From JAXHUM01 sp034189325 (GTDB lineage Bacteria > Desulfobacterota > DSM-4660 > Desulfatiglandales > Desulfatiglandaceae), in assembly GCA_034189325.1 (NCBI GenBank), contig JAXHUM010000004.1, positions 31,202 to 95,201 on the forward strand: a DNA stretch of 64,000 nt, given 5' to 3'. The notes beneath the pieces were generated by a model. The model searched no databases and was not told the origin of the DNA. It was given only the letters and a program-made list of their open reading frames with translations. Made by a program: the position numbers and the translations under genes. Positions 52,816-61,824 of the stretch are shown here, one piece after another (positions within the stretch are counted from its first letter, which is position 1; every line of letters begins with the position of its first letter).

Positions 52816-54770
52816 ATGTTGTTTCCTCCCACATCCATGATTTTCAGTTCTGCTCTTATCTTACCTTTTCTGCCATCCCGATATTTCACTTCCGCCTCGC
52901 GGACTACAAGGTTTTTACCGCCATAGGCGGCGTCAATCAGGTCCATATACTTCTCCCACAGGACAGATCGTTTCAATTTTCGTGTCCTTGTAAGTTCCCC
53001 CTCGTCCGCGTCAAACTCCTTGGGGAGGTTGATGAATCTCTTTATCTGCGATTCCTTAGGCAATGTCTCGTTTACCCTTGCCAGTTCGGGGAGAATAAGT
53101 TCGTATACCTCCTGTTTTTGGGATAAATCAATGAGGGTGGTGTAGGGGATCCTGCTTTTTTCCGCCCACCTTCCCACGTTGTTAAAGTCAATGACTATCA
53201 TGGCGAGGAGGAATTCCCTGGTCTCATCCCCTATGATCATGACATCCTTGATATAGTGGCTGAATTTCAATCGGTTTTCGATGTAGGTGGCCGAGTACTT
53301 GGCGCCACCCTTGAGAGAAAGGAGATCCTTTACCCTGTCGAGATATATCAGTTCTCTCCCATCCTTTATGGTGCATGCGTCACCTGTATGAAACCAGCCA
53401 TCAGGTGTGATCTTTTCCGCCGTAGTATCAGGGTCTTTGTAATATCCCTTGAACAGGGCCGGAGACCGGACCAGGAGTTCTCCTTCATCAGAGATCTGTG
53501 CCTCCACCCCGTCGGTCAGATGTCCTATCGTCCCCAGATTCACCTCCCTTCCATGAATGGAGACAGGCGTTATCTCCGAGGCGCCGTATACCTCACTCAG
53601 ATTGACGCCCAGGGCGCGGAACCACTTGAAGGTGTCGGGGCCCAACAGGGACCCTCCTGTAAGGCCTATCTTCAGTTTTCTAAGACCAAGATAGTCTCTT
53701 ATGGGCCTGAAACATATGAGCATACAAATCGAGTACAGGGATTTCCAAAAGGCGGGAATCTTTTTCCTGGCCAGTTCGTATTCAGCCACCTTGTATCCGA
53801 TAGGCATGCACATCTTGTAAACAAGCGATCTGATCAGGGTCGTGTCGGTCAAACGGATTTGGACCATTGACAGGAGATCTTCCCATTGCTTCGGTCCAAA
53901 CAGGAAAAAAGCAGCGCCGATCTCCCTTAGGTCTTGCATTACGGTTTCCGGTTCCTCCGGAAAATTCACCGTGATCCCATGATAGACCCACACCATGATT
54001 CCGAGAAGCTGTTCGGCGATCCAGGCAGGTGAGACGAAAGACAGGTATTCATCGCCCGATTTTACATTACAGTTTTTTGACATCTGCACCGCCCCCCAGA
54101 TAAGGGAACCGTGAGTAACCATGACACCCTTGGGAAAGCCTGTCGTTCCAGAAGTGTAAGAGAGAATCGCAAGATCATCCGACCCAACTTCGTCTATCTT
54201 TTTTTCATAGAAACCTGGGTGCTCCCTGTCAAACTTCTCGCCCAAGGCCAAAACTTCATCAAACTGCATGATCCATTGGTTTTCCTTATAGGCCCACATG
54301 CCTGAAGGATCCCAATAAATGATCTTTTTTAGGTTGGGGAGTTGGTCGGTGATCTGTAGAAATTTATCGCATTGCTCCTGGTCTTTGGCCAAGGCAAAAA
54401 CGCTTTCCGAGTGGGCGGCGATGTATTGTATCTCCTCCGGGACGGAGTCGATGTAGATTCCTACTGAAATGCCGCCAACGGCCTGGGCCGCCAGTTCCGC
54501 CCAAAACCACTGGGGGTCATTGTCTCCAATGATACAGATCTTGTCTCCTTTGCCGAATCCCATGGCAACCATTCCAAGGGCGAAATGCTTCACGTTTTGA
54601 TAGCAGTTCTCCCATGTGTATTCATTCCAGATGCCGAAGGCCTTTTTTCTCATGGCAACGGAATCGGAACGTTCCTGGCACATTCGCCGGAATAATTTCG
54701 GAATAGAGTCAAGGCTGCCGCCCTCCTTGGTTCTTCCTGAATCGGACCGGTCGATATTGACGTTTGTCAT
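52812..54770 (-). CDS. Long-chain acyl-CoA synthetase-type ligase of Liv cassette 2
   Basis: 652 residues, paralogue of the ligase at 680-2608 with the same length and the same C-terminal extension after the core. The P-loop near 200 is canonical here (YTSGTTGFPKG). Other motifs are VYGASEITPVS near 395, FHTGDACTIKDG near 455 and YLDRVKDLLSLKGG near 472. It lies between livG (4-base gap) and livH (4-base overlap), so cotranslation with the transporter is nearly certain. The cytoplasmic ligase may trap the imported acid as its CoA ester. Confidence 0.93.
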   Translation of the reverse strand: MTNVNIDRSDSGRTKEGGSLDSIPKLFRRMCQERSDSVAMRKKAFGIWNEYTWENCYQNVKHFALGMVAMGFGKGDKICIIGDNDPQWFWAELAAQAVGGISVGIYIDSVPEEIQYIAAHSESVFALAKDQEQCDKFLQITDQLPNLKKIIYWDPSGMWAYKENQWIMQFDEVLALGEKFDREHPGFYEKKIDEVGSDDLAILSYTSGTTGFPKGVMVTHGSLIWGAVQMSKNCNVKSGDEYLSFVSPAWIAEQLLGIMVWVYHGITVNFPEEPETVMQDLREIGAAFFLFGPKQWEDLLSMVQIRLTDTTLIRSLVYKMCMPIGYKVAEYELARKKIPAFWKSLYSICMLICFRPIRDYLGLRKLKIGLTGGSLLGPDTFKWFRALGVNLSEVYGASEITPVSIHGREVNLGTIGHLTDGVEAQISDEGELLVRSPALFKGYYKDPDTTAEKITPDGWFHTGDACTIKDGRELIYLDRVKDLLSLKGGAKYSATYIENRLKFSHYIKDVMIIGDETREFLLAMIVIDFNNVGRWAEKSRIPYTTLIDLSQKQEVYELILPELARVNETLPKESQIKRFINLPKEFDADEGELTRTRKLKRSVLWEKYMDLIDAAYGGKNLVVREAEVKYRDGRKGKIRAELKIMDVGGNNI

Positions 54771-54774
54771 GGTG

Positions 54775-55557
54775 CTACCCTTCCTGGCTTCCTAGATATG
54801 CCGAGATGACTGCTGGATTGCGCTTTATCTCTTCGGGTGTGCCCTCAGCTATTTTCACACCAAATTCAAGCACAACGATCCTGTCACAAATATCCATCAC
54901 AACACCCATATCATGCTCCACCAGAACAATGGGTATCTCTCGGAGTTCAGAGATGTCGACGATAAATCTGGCTATATCTTCTTTCTCCTCCAGATTCATG
55001 CCTGCCATCGGCTCGTCCAAAAGCAAGATTTCAGGCTCAAGCGCCAGCGCGCGACCCAAATCCACTCTCTTCCTCTGGCCGTAAGGGAGAGAGCCAACCG
55101 TTTTTTTTCTGATAGATTCTATTTCAAGGAAGTCTATGACCTCCTCCACCTTTCTTCTCTCTTCAACCTCCTGGCGCCGAGCAGGGCCGAAATGAAAGGA
55201 CTCCCACCACAGACTCCGTTTCATATGAATGTGCCTGGTTGCCATAAGGTTGTCCAGGGCCGTGAGGCCCGCGTAGAGTTGGACACCTTGAAAGACTCGA
55301 GCAATGCCCAATTTTGTGATTTTGTATGGGGAAAGATTCGTGATTCTTTGGCCCTTATAATAAATGTCCCCATGTTGGGGATTGTAAAATCTGTTGATAC
55401 AATTCAACAACGAGCTCTTTCCGGCACCGTTAGGGCCGATAAGACCTAGGATCTCGCCATTTCTGACATTGAAGCTCACATCGGATAGCGCTGTGACGCC
55501 ACCGAACTTCAACGTAATGTTCTGGACCTCTAAAACCACCTCTTTTTTATTTTCCAC
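54775..55557 (-). CDS. livG: ABC transporter ATPase, LivG family (cassette 2)
   Basis: 260 residues, full length. Walker A GPNGAGKSS lies near 40-48, the LivG-specific insert FHFGPARRQEVEERRKVEE near 122-140, signature LPYGQRKRVDLGRAL near 158, Walker B ILLLDEPMAGMN near 178 and switch VEHDMGVVMD near 213. The same insert region in the partial cassette 1 copy is shortened and different. It starts 84 bases after livF. Confidence 0.95.
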   Translation of the reverse strand: MENKKEVVLEVQNITLKFGGVTALSDVSFNVRNGEILGLIGPNGAGKSSLLNCINRFYNPQHGDIYYKGQRITNLSPYKITKLGIARVFQGVQLYAGLTALDNLMATRHIHMKRSLWWESFHFGPARRQEVEERRKVEEVIDFLEIESIRKKTVGSLPYGQRKRVDLGRALALEPEILLLDEPMAGMNLEEKEDIARFIVDISELREIPIVLVEHDMGVVMDICDRIVVLEFGVKIAEGTPEEIKRNPAVISAYLGSQEG

Positions 55558-55641
55558 AGATAAACCACCCTTTATCAGTGACGTATTTACCAGTGCCCGA
55601 TCTTATATTCCTTAAAGAAGGGGGCGCAGGCGTAAGCTGCA

Positions 55642-56433
55642 CTATCCCAACCACCTTTTTCTTCTCTTGTAGTGTTTGACTTCTTTGTAGCTTTTTTTGC
55701 TCGCCTGGCCTAGGCCAAGGTAGAACTCTTTAATATCTTCGTTCTCCAGGAGCTTTTCACTTGGCCCGTCAAGAACGATCCTGCCGTTTTCCATAACATA
55801 GCCGTAGCTACTGACGTTCAAAGCGGTTTGTGCGTTCTGTTCGACAATCAGCATCCCTATATGCTCTTCAGTGTTGATACTGATCAGTGCCTCAAAAAGA
55901 CTTGTTATCAGCATGGGCGCAAGGCCAAGTGAAGCCTCATCAATGAGCATCAATCTCGGCTCACACATGAGACCGCGACCTACCACCAACTGCTGTTGTT
56001 CGCCCCCAGAAAGATAACCGCTCACGTTACCTTTCAAGCTCTTTAAACGTGGAAAATAGCGGTAGACCAATTCCAATCGAAGCCTCTTCTTGGCATTCTT
56101 CTTCGTCAGGTAGGCTCCTAATAAGAGATTTTCTTCCACATTCAGATGTTCATAGAGCCTCCGGCCTTCCAAGATCTGGGTGATCCCTAATCGGGCAATT
56201 TCCTGGGCGGATTTCTTATCGATTCTTTCACCATCCCATTCGATGTTCCCATGGGTTACTTCGCCAAGTTCGGTGCTGAGAAGGCCTGAGATGGCCTTGA
56301 GGGTTGTGGTCTTTCCCGCGCCGTTTGCCCCCAACAGCGCGACCATCCGCCCCTCGTCCACTGAAAGGGAAACCCCCCTTAAAGTCAATATGACGCTGCT
56401 ATATATCACCTCTACGTTGTTAACATTCAGCAT
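55642..56433 (-). CDS. livF: ABC transporter ATPase, LivF family (cassette 2)
   Basis: 263 residues, first gene of the cassette. Walker A GANGAGKTT is near 34, signature LSGGEQQQLVVGRGL near 140, Walker B LMLIDEASLGLAP near 162 (Ala in place of the usual Pro after the catalytic Glu). The basic tail EVKHYKRRKRWLG extends past the normal end and is nearly identical to that of the other LivF in this window. The promoter must lie in the 591-base gap upstream. Confidence 0.94.
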   Translation of the reverse strand: MLNVNNVEVIYSSVILTLRGVSLSVDEGRMVALLGANGAGKTTTLKAISGLLSTELGEVTHGNIEWDGERIDKKSAQEIARLGITQILEGRRLYEHLNVEENLLLGAYLTKKNAKKRLRLELVYRYFPRLKSLKGNVSGYLSGGEQQQLVVGRGLMCEPRLMLIDEASLGLAPMLITSLFEALISINTEEHIGMLIVEQNAQTALNVSSYGYVMENGRIVLDGPSEKLLENEDIKEFYLGLGQASKKSYKEVKHYKRRKRWLG

Positions 56434-57024
56434 GGTAGGTCCTTATTGCGGCGAAAACCCTCCCCCGTTTCCAATCAGGAAATAGGCTTAGGCCATCTCT
56501 TTGGTGAGCCGATAATTTTTCAAGAATATTGCTGTGAGACTATCTGCCGTGGTGGCTTGTAATGGGGAAGGGTAGAAAAAGAATTGAAGTTTTGCCTGAT
56601 AAAAAGGTAAAACCCATCCAAATGTTTTTTCCAAAAGCCTTATAAAACACATCCCTTTCAATTCCAATTACAGTCTCTTTCACAACGGCTACTATTTCTC
56701 TAAGTCTCTGCTGATTTATCTGTATGTTTTGAATGTCACATAAGCCTTTTGCGGTGTAAAAATCCATATCGAGACCGGAATATAGGCAATCGCCATCATG
56801 ATGTCAACCCCAAAATCGACCTAAGAACAATGGACTGTGCATCTAAAGTTCTTATGTCGACCAAGGTCTTGACGCCGGGAGCGCAAAGGCATATCAACAA
56901 CGATGGAAATGGTTTTTTCTTTGAAATTAATCTTCGTTCCCTTTAACGTGGACCCAGGGCAAGTTCCTTACAATTCGAAATCGATCAAAGCTTCTGCTTT
57001 GTCACACCCATAGGTACTCTGATC
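56434..57024. other. 591-base gap upstream of Liv cassette 2 and the WbqC gene
   Basis: No gene that I can support. It must hold the promoters of the divergent livF and WbqC-family genes. One - strand frame at 56540-56767 (75 residues, starting MDFYTAKGLCDIQN) reads a little like protein but has no ribosome-binding site and no recognisable domain. The local base composition is more AT-rich than the flanks. Confidence 0.4.
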
Positions 57025-57747
57025 GTGATCGTTGCGACACATCAACCTATTTTCCTACCATGGTCTGGGTTCTTCCACAAGGCAGCGCATGCGGACCGCC
57101 TCGTATTGCTTGACGAGGTCCAATTTCCCCTTGGCCGTTCCTGGATCACCCGCAATCGATTGAAGAACGAGCAGGGTGTGCTCTGGTTGAGGGTTCCTGT
57201 AATGAAAAAGGGTCGGGGACTGCAAATCATCCGGGAGGTAGAAATTTACAATGAGAGGGAATGGCGGAAGAAACATCTCACGAGCATCAAACAGAATTAC
57301 ATCCATGCCCCCTATTTTACGGACCACTACCCGAGCATAGAGAAGATTTACAGGAAGAACCATCTTCTTTTATCCGAATACAACATAGAGCTGATCTCAT
57401 ATCTTATGGATGCTATGTCGCTCCACGCGAAATTGATTCGACAATCCGATTTGGGAATCCACGGTAAAGGAACGGGACTGCTCATCGATATCTGTCATGC
57501 CCTTGGCGCCGACCAATACATCTCGCTTCCAGGGGCCGAGAGACACATCGATTTCGAACTGATGGCATCGAGCGGGATCAATGTGGCCCGTACGCATTTT
57601 CGACCACCCATATACCCACAGCTCTGGAACGATTTCATCTTCAATCTCTCTTCGCTCGACCTCTTGCTCAATTGCGGCCCGAGGAGCCGGGAGATCGTGG
57701 CGGGAGCAGGTGGTCCTTTAAAGGCGGGGCCACCAATGCACGCATGA
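57025..57747 (+). CDS. WbqC-family protein
   Basis: 240 residues, full WbqC domain: THQPIFLPWSGFFHKAAHADRLVLLDEVQF at the N-terminus, RNRLKNEQGVLWLRVPV, the SIKQNYIHAPYF segment and a C-terminal LNCGPRSREIV. WbqC proteins are found in surface polysaccharide and other biosynthetic loci; the reaction is not established, though amide-forming or thiol-linked roles have been suggested. GTG start. It opens the 57025-62523 cluster and is on the same strand as the rest. A poorly supported - strand frame lies just after it. Confidence 0.88.
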   Translation: MIVATHQPIFLPWSGFFHKAAHADRLVLLDEVQFPLGRSWITRNRLKNEQGVLWLRVPVMKKGRGLQIIREVEIYNEREWRKKHLTSIKQNYIHAPYFTDHYPSIEKIYRKNHLLLSEYNIELISYLMDAMSLHAKLIRQSDLGIHGKGTGLLIDICHALGADQYISLPGAERHIDFELMASSGINVARTHFRPPIYPQLWNDFIFNLSSLDLLLNCGPRSREIVAGAGGPLKAGPPMHA

Positions 57748-57763
57748 CAGCGAGACCACCCTA

Positions 57764-58018
57764 TTACTCTAGCAGGTCGATCCGAAGATGAGTATAGGCA
57801 GACCCGGCAAAGGAAAGCGCACAATTCTTATCTTCCTCTTCGTGTGCCCTGATAGGAACAACGAGCAACTCCAACTCAGGCGGACTAACGGAACCCGTAA
57901 TATGGAATTCTGCCCGGTGGACGGCAATCCTGCCTTTTAGCTTTCCCAACCAACCCAAGCCCCTTAATCTTGCAGGATCTTTCGGTTGACTGAGAAGAAT
58001 CTTTATCCTTATACTTTC
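57764..58018 (-). CDS. Possible small protein or fragment, about 84 residues
   Basis: The frame is open from the stop at 57764-57766 back to a stop at 58019-58021 and reads like protein: LGKLKGRIAVHRAEFHITGS, PPELELLVVPIRAHEEEDKN, AGSAYTHLRIDLLE at the end. It has no ATG or GTG in the open part; only a TTG at 57958 would start a 64-residue product, and no ribosome site is visible. A decayed gene or an indel-shortened gene are alternatives. It lies in the gap before the amidotransferase-like gene, on the other strand. Confidence 0.35.
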   Translation of the reverse strand, partial: ESIRIKILLSQPKDPARLRGLGWLGKLKGRIAVHRAEFHITGSVSPPELELLVVPIRAHEEEDKNCALSFAGSAYTHLRIDLLE

Positions 58019-58038
58019 TTAAGAGGAGTTCCTCAAAC

Positions 58039-59298
58039 ATGATTATCTCACACCAAAAGGGAATCATCGCGCTTATGGGTTCGGGTGAGCTGACCGCAAC
58101 CATGGTGGAAGTGCACAAAGGGCTTTTCGCCCGGCTGAGCCCTTCCGCAAAAGGCGTCTTTCTAGATACGCCTGCCGGGTTTCAACTCAATGTGGATCAG
58201 CTATCGCTCAGGGCTGTTGAGTTTTTCCGTACCCGGGTCGGAAAATCGATCGGCATTGCCTCATACAAATCCAAAGAGGCGACCACTCCATTTGAGGCGG
58301 AGAAGGCGTTTCAAACATTGAGGGAGGCCGATTTCACCCTGATAGGGCCTGGAAGCCCGACATATGCTGTTCGGCAGTGGCAGCCATCTCCTATCCCCGA
58401 TATCCTTACCCAGCAGATTGAAGCGGGCGGGTGCCTGGTGGCGGCCAGTGCCGCCGCCCTGACCGTGGGCCGGTTTACCCTTCCGGTCTATGAAATCTAC
58501 AAAGTAGGTGAGTCCCTTCATTGGGTGGATGGACTCGATATCCTCGGGCGCTTCGGTCTTGATTTGGTTGTGGTTCCCCATTGGAACAACGCGGAAGGGG
58601 GCACGCATGATACACGTTTCTGCTACATGGGGGAACCTCGTTTCAGACAGTTGGAATCGCTCCTCCCTGAAGATATGACAATCGTCGGCCTGGATGAGCA
58701 CACGGCCTGCCTCATGGACCTTGAGTCTGGAGAAGCCACGATCAAGGGAATCGGCTGTGTCACCATCCGCCATCAGGGAGCCGAGGCCATATTCGAGAGC
58801 GGGTCCGGCTTTTCCATCGATCTGCTACGAGGAAGAGAGATCAGGAAGGCATGGACACACAAGTCCGAGGGTCGGATGATGTCGCAAGAGACCACCGGTC
58901 CTGCCGACACCCTTTTTTGGGATAGGATTCATGAGATTGAAGCCCTCTTCCATCGAGGACTGGAAAAAGGGGAATCTAAAATGGCTGCGAGCGCCCTTCT
59001 GGAGCTTGACCGGACCATCTGGGAGGCAAAGGAAAGTCTTGAAGCCACGGAATTCATCTCTCAGGCCAGGGATCTGCTACGGGAACTTGTTGTCTCATTA
59101 GGCATAAGATTGGAGGCCTCTCCTGAGAACGTGACCCGCTGGTTTGCCCCGCTGGTGGAGGAAATGCTCGATCTAAGAGAACGCTTCAGAAAACAGGGGC
59201 AATGGGACGAGGCCGATGCTATTCGGGAATGCCTTTCCCGATCGAAAGTGGTTGTTGAAGACACAAAAGCGGGTCCACAGTGGCGTCTGGAAGAGTAG
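58039..59298 (+). CDS. Class I amidotransferase/cyanophycinase-like protein fused to a cysteinyl-tRNA synthetase C-terminal-type domain
   Basis: 419 residues, two parts. Residues 5-250 resemble the peptidase S51/cyanophycinase group: IIALMGSGELTATM near 9, FTLIGPGSPTYAVRQW near 99 and a nucleophile-elbow-like VAASAAALTVG with Ser at 137. Residues 290-419 resemble the C-terminal helical part of cysteinyl-tRNA synthetase: ALFHRGLEKGE, ARDLLRELVVSLGI, then RERFRKQGQWDEADAIR and VVVEDTKAGPQWRL, which corresponds to the standard end of CysS. In the canonical enzyme this region helps bind tRNA-Cys. No synthetase catalytic domain is present. It sits between the WbqC and FemAB-like genes. Confidence 0.85.
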   Translation: MIISHQKGIIALMGSGELTATMVEVHKGLFARLSPSAKGVFLDTPAGFQLNVDQLSLRAVEFFRTRVGKSIGIASYKSKEATTPFEAEKAFQTLREADFTLIGPGSPTYAVRQWQPSPIPDILTQQIEAGGCLVAASAAALTVGRFTLPVYEIYKVGESLHWVDGLDILGRFGLDLVVVPHWNNAEGGTHDTRFCYMGEPRFRQLESLLPEDMTIVGLDEHTACLMDLESGEATIKGIGCVTIRHQGAEAIFESGSGFSIDLLRGREIRKAWTHKSEGRMMSQETTGPADTLFWDRIHEIEALFHRGLEKGESKMAASALLELDRTIWEAKESLEATEFISQARDLLRELVVSLGIRLEASPENVTRWFAPLVEEMLDLRERFRKQGQWDEADAIRECLSRSKVVVEDTKAGPQWRLEE

Positions 59299-59522
59299 CA
59301 GGGGCCCAAGTCGTTTCGGACGCTTCTCTCAGGAATGTTCGATTGACGTTTTTGCCTCAACCCATAAAAACACTGGGTTTCTATGAGATCGACATGCCCC
59401 AGCGGACGCCCGGTTCCACTTCAACGCTCCAGTGCCTAACCCAGGTCCGTCATGTCAAGTGGATTCTGGATGGACCCACATAGACAGCCCGAACCGTCAA
59501 TCCGGTCCGGTTTTGAAACTCA

Positions 59523-60521
59523 ATGACAAAGACAGAGACATCACGTACCGTTACCCTGGAAAGCCTCGATGGCCTTTACGACGTCTGGCAAAGGGGCCGA
59601 TACCCCTTGCAGTGGGACTGCCCCTTTGTCTTGCCGCCCTTTTTAAAGGCGTGGTGGTCCGCCTTTGGCGAAGGCTTGGCGCCTCATATCTGTGTCGCGC
59701 GACAAGGAGCCGAAGCAATCGGCATGGCCCCGCTTTATATCCAGGGGAGTGTGGCCAGGTTTATCGGCGATACAAATGTCTGCGATTATCAGGATTTTGT
59801 TATGTCTCCCGGCAGGGAGCGTGATTTCTTCCCTATTCTATTTGAGCACCTCAGACTCGAGGGTGTCACGGAACTGGTTTTAGGGCATGTGCGAGGGGAG
59901 TCTCGTACGCTCTCCTTTCTCGCTGGTATGGAAGAGAGTCTCGATTGCCGAGTCTTGTACGAGAAATGGGGAACGAGTTGGGAAATAGAGTTGCCCTCCA
60001 CGTGGAATGAATTCTTGAATATGTTGACTGGAAAGGAGCGGCATGAAATAAGACGTAAGCTGAGAAGATTGCACGAAGCCGGTAACATCACCTACCGTAA
60101 GGTTGAAGAAAAGGGGGCTGTTACAGAGGCGCTGGAGACCTTCCTGGCCCTATTCAGCTCGAACCGGCCGGATAAGGCCTCCTTTATGGACCATCAAATG
60201 TCACACTTCTTCCGCTCACTGGCACGTGCCATGGCAGAGGTAAAGATCCTGAATCTCTTCTTTCTTGAACTGGATGCCACACCGGTGGCGGCCGTTATGT
60301 GCTTCAATCATAATGCCGCCACGTATCTTTACAATAACGGATATGACCAGCGCTACGCCCCATTAAGCGTGGGTTTGCTGAGCAAGGTCCTCAGCATCAG
60401 ACAAAGCATTCGATCTGGGAAAAAGAGGTATGATTTCCTAAAGGGGAACGAAGATTATAAACGTCGTTTGGGGGCCGAATCGATCCCCTTGTACGAGTGC
60501 CGAGTGAAACTGAAGAGATAG
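59523..60521 (+). CDS. FemAB/BioF2-like GNAT acyltransferase (CelD/BcsL family)
   Basis: 332 residues, a double GNAT-type fold of the Acetyltransf_6 family. The second half is diagnostic: EIRRKLRRLHEAGNITYRKVEE near 178, FFLELDATPVAAVMCFNHNAATYLYNNGYD near 248-277, and YDFLKGNEDYKRRLGA near 300. FemAB relatives transfer amino acids from aminoacyl-tRNA, while CelD relatives act on acyl donors; the sequence does not decide. It lies between the CysS-C fusion and the MshA-like glycosyltransferase, a position compatible with a tRNA-dependent amino acid transfer step. Confidence 0.88.
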   Translation: MTKTETSRTVTLESLDGLYDVWQRGRYPLQWDCPFVLPPFLKAWWSAFGEGLAPHICVARQGAEAIGMAPLYIQGSVARFIGDTNVCDYQDFVMSPGRERDFFPILFEHLRLEGVTELVLGHVRGESRTLSFLAGMEESLDCRVLYEKWGTSWEIELPSTWNEFLNMLTGKERHEIRRKLRRLHEAGNITYRKVEEKGAVTEALETFLALFSSNRPDKASFMDHQMSHFFRSLARAMAEVKILNLFFLELDATPVAAVMCFNHNAATYLYNNGYDQRYAPLSVGLLSKVLSIRQSIRSGKKRYDFLKGNEDYKRRLGAESIPLYECRVKLKR

Positions 60522-60547
60522 ATCGATGAAGGACAAGGGTTGGTAAG

Positions 60548-61771
60548 GTGATCTATTCCAAAAACAAAGATCTGCGCATTGCCATGCTCAGCGTTCATTC
60601 CAGCCCCATTGGGCCGTTGGGAACAAGAGATACAGGGGGCATGAGCGTATGCATGCGTGAGGTTGCCAGGGAGTTGGGCCGTGGCGGTCACAAGGTTGAT
60701 ATCTACACCCGTCGTCGCGATCCTGCTTTGCAAGAGAGGATTCGGCTCTATGAGAATGTCCGTCTCATTCAATTGAGTGCAGGGCATGAAACAGGGATGG
60801 ACAAGTTGGAGGTCTATGATCACCTGGATGATTTTTTCAGAGCAATGGAAAAGTTCGTCCGCCGTCACACCCTTTGCTATGATCTCATCCATAGCCACTA
60901 TTGGCTCTCCGGCAGAGTGGGCGGGTGGGCACAGGAACAATGGAAGGTCCCGCATCTTATTACTTTTCATACCCTAGGTGCCGTCAAAAACGCAACAGAG
61001 GGGGTGGAGTCGGAACCAGAGGTTCGGGTCAACACTGAAAGAGAGCTTGCGCAGAGGTGCGAACGTATCCTGACGAACACAGAGAGGGAAAAGGAGCAGG
61101 TGATCCGCTACTATTCTTCTCCCCCCGAGGCGATCGGAGTGGTCCCTTGCGGTGTCGATCAGGATCTTTTTTCCCCTATGGATGCGAGGCTGGCAAGGAG
61201 ACAAGTGGGCCTCGATCCCAACGGCACCTATCTCCTTTATGTCGGTCGTTTCGCTCCCTCCAAAGGACTGGACAGATTGCTTAAGGCCATGCCTCTCCTG
61301 AAGCATCCCAAGGGAATTCGATTGTTGGTCATCGGCGGGGATGGCAATGGTGCATCCTCTTTTCGAGACATGACAGGGATATGCCGGAAGCTCGGCATTG
61401 AAGAGGTCATTTCTTTTCTGGGTTGCATTGAGCATGAGAGCCTGCCTGCCTATTACAGCGCGGCAGACCTCCTGGTAGTACCGTCCCGTTACGAGAGCTT
61501 CGGGATCGTAGCCTTAGAAGCCCTGGCCTGCGGCACACCAGTGGTTGCGACTCGGGTAGGGGCAATGGAGAAAATTATTCGGGAGGGCGAGACAGGACAC
61601 GTCGTCACCGACGATCCTCCGGCCTCGTTGGCACAAGGCATCGAAAACCTTCTCCCATTGTCCGCCTCGGTCTCTCCCCGGTCCCTCCACATGTCGGTGG
61701 CGCGCTTTGACTGGCCGATCGTGGCAGAGGAGATGCTGAAGGAATATTTCGGCGTACTCGATGAACTGTAG
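60548..61771 (+). CDS. GT4 glycosyltransferase resembling mycothiol synthase MshA
   Basis: 407 residues. The N-terminal domain starts IAMLSVHSSPIGPLGTRDTGGMSV, the loop seen in MshA (MshA has SPL..PGTGDAGGMNV), and continues with YDLIHSHYWLSGRVG and ITFHTLGAVKNATEG, also typical of MshA and sucrose-phosphate synthase relatives. The C-terminal domain has YVGRFAPSKGLDRL, the nucleotide-sugar site and the EX7E element ESFGIVALE near 325. MshA joins UDP-GlcNAc to inositol-1-phosphate. GTG start after AAGG. The deacetylase follows after 53 bases. A sucrose- or glycan-forming role is the main alternative. Confidence 0.88.
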   Translation: MIYSKNKDLRIAMLSVHSSPIGPLGTRDTGGMSVCMREVARELGRGGHKVDIYTRRRDPALQERIRLYENVRLIQLSAGHETGMDKLEVYDHLDDFFRAMEKFVRRHTLCYDLIHSHYWLSGRVGGWAQEQWKVPHLITFHTLGAVKNATEGVESEPEVRVNTERELAQRCERILTNTEREKEQVIRYYSSPPEAIGVVPCGVDQDLFSPMDARLARRQVGLDPNGTYLLYVGRFAPSKGLDRLLKAMPLLKHPKGIRLLVIGGDGNGASSFRDMTGICRKLGIEEVISFLGCIEHESLPAYYSAADLLVVPSRYESFGIVALEALACGTPVVATRVGAMEKIIREGETGHVVTDDPPASLAQGIENLLPLSASVSPRSLHMSVARFDWPIVAEEMLKEYFGVLDEL

Positions 61772-61824
61772 ACGCCATTCGAATAGATCATCCACCATCG
61801 GGACCTCTCTTGAGGGGGTAGTAT

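Noticed and set aside
56540..56767. A 75-residue - strand frame upstream of Liv cassette 2
   Set aside because: No ribosome-binding site and no recognisable domain; not enough to call a gene.
60548..61771. Bacillithiol glycosyltransferase BshA
   Set aside because: The N-terminal loop matches MshA/sucrose-phosphate synthase type, not the BshA start.
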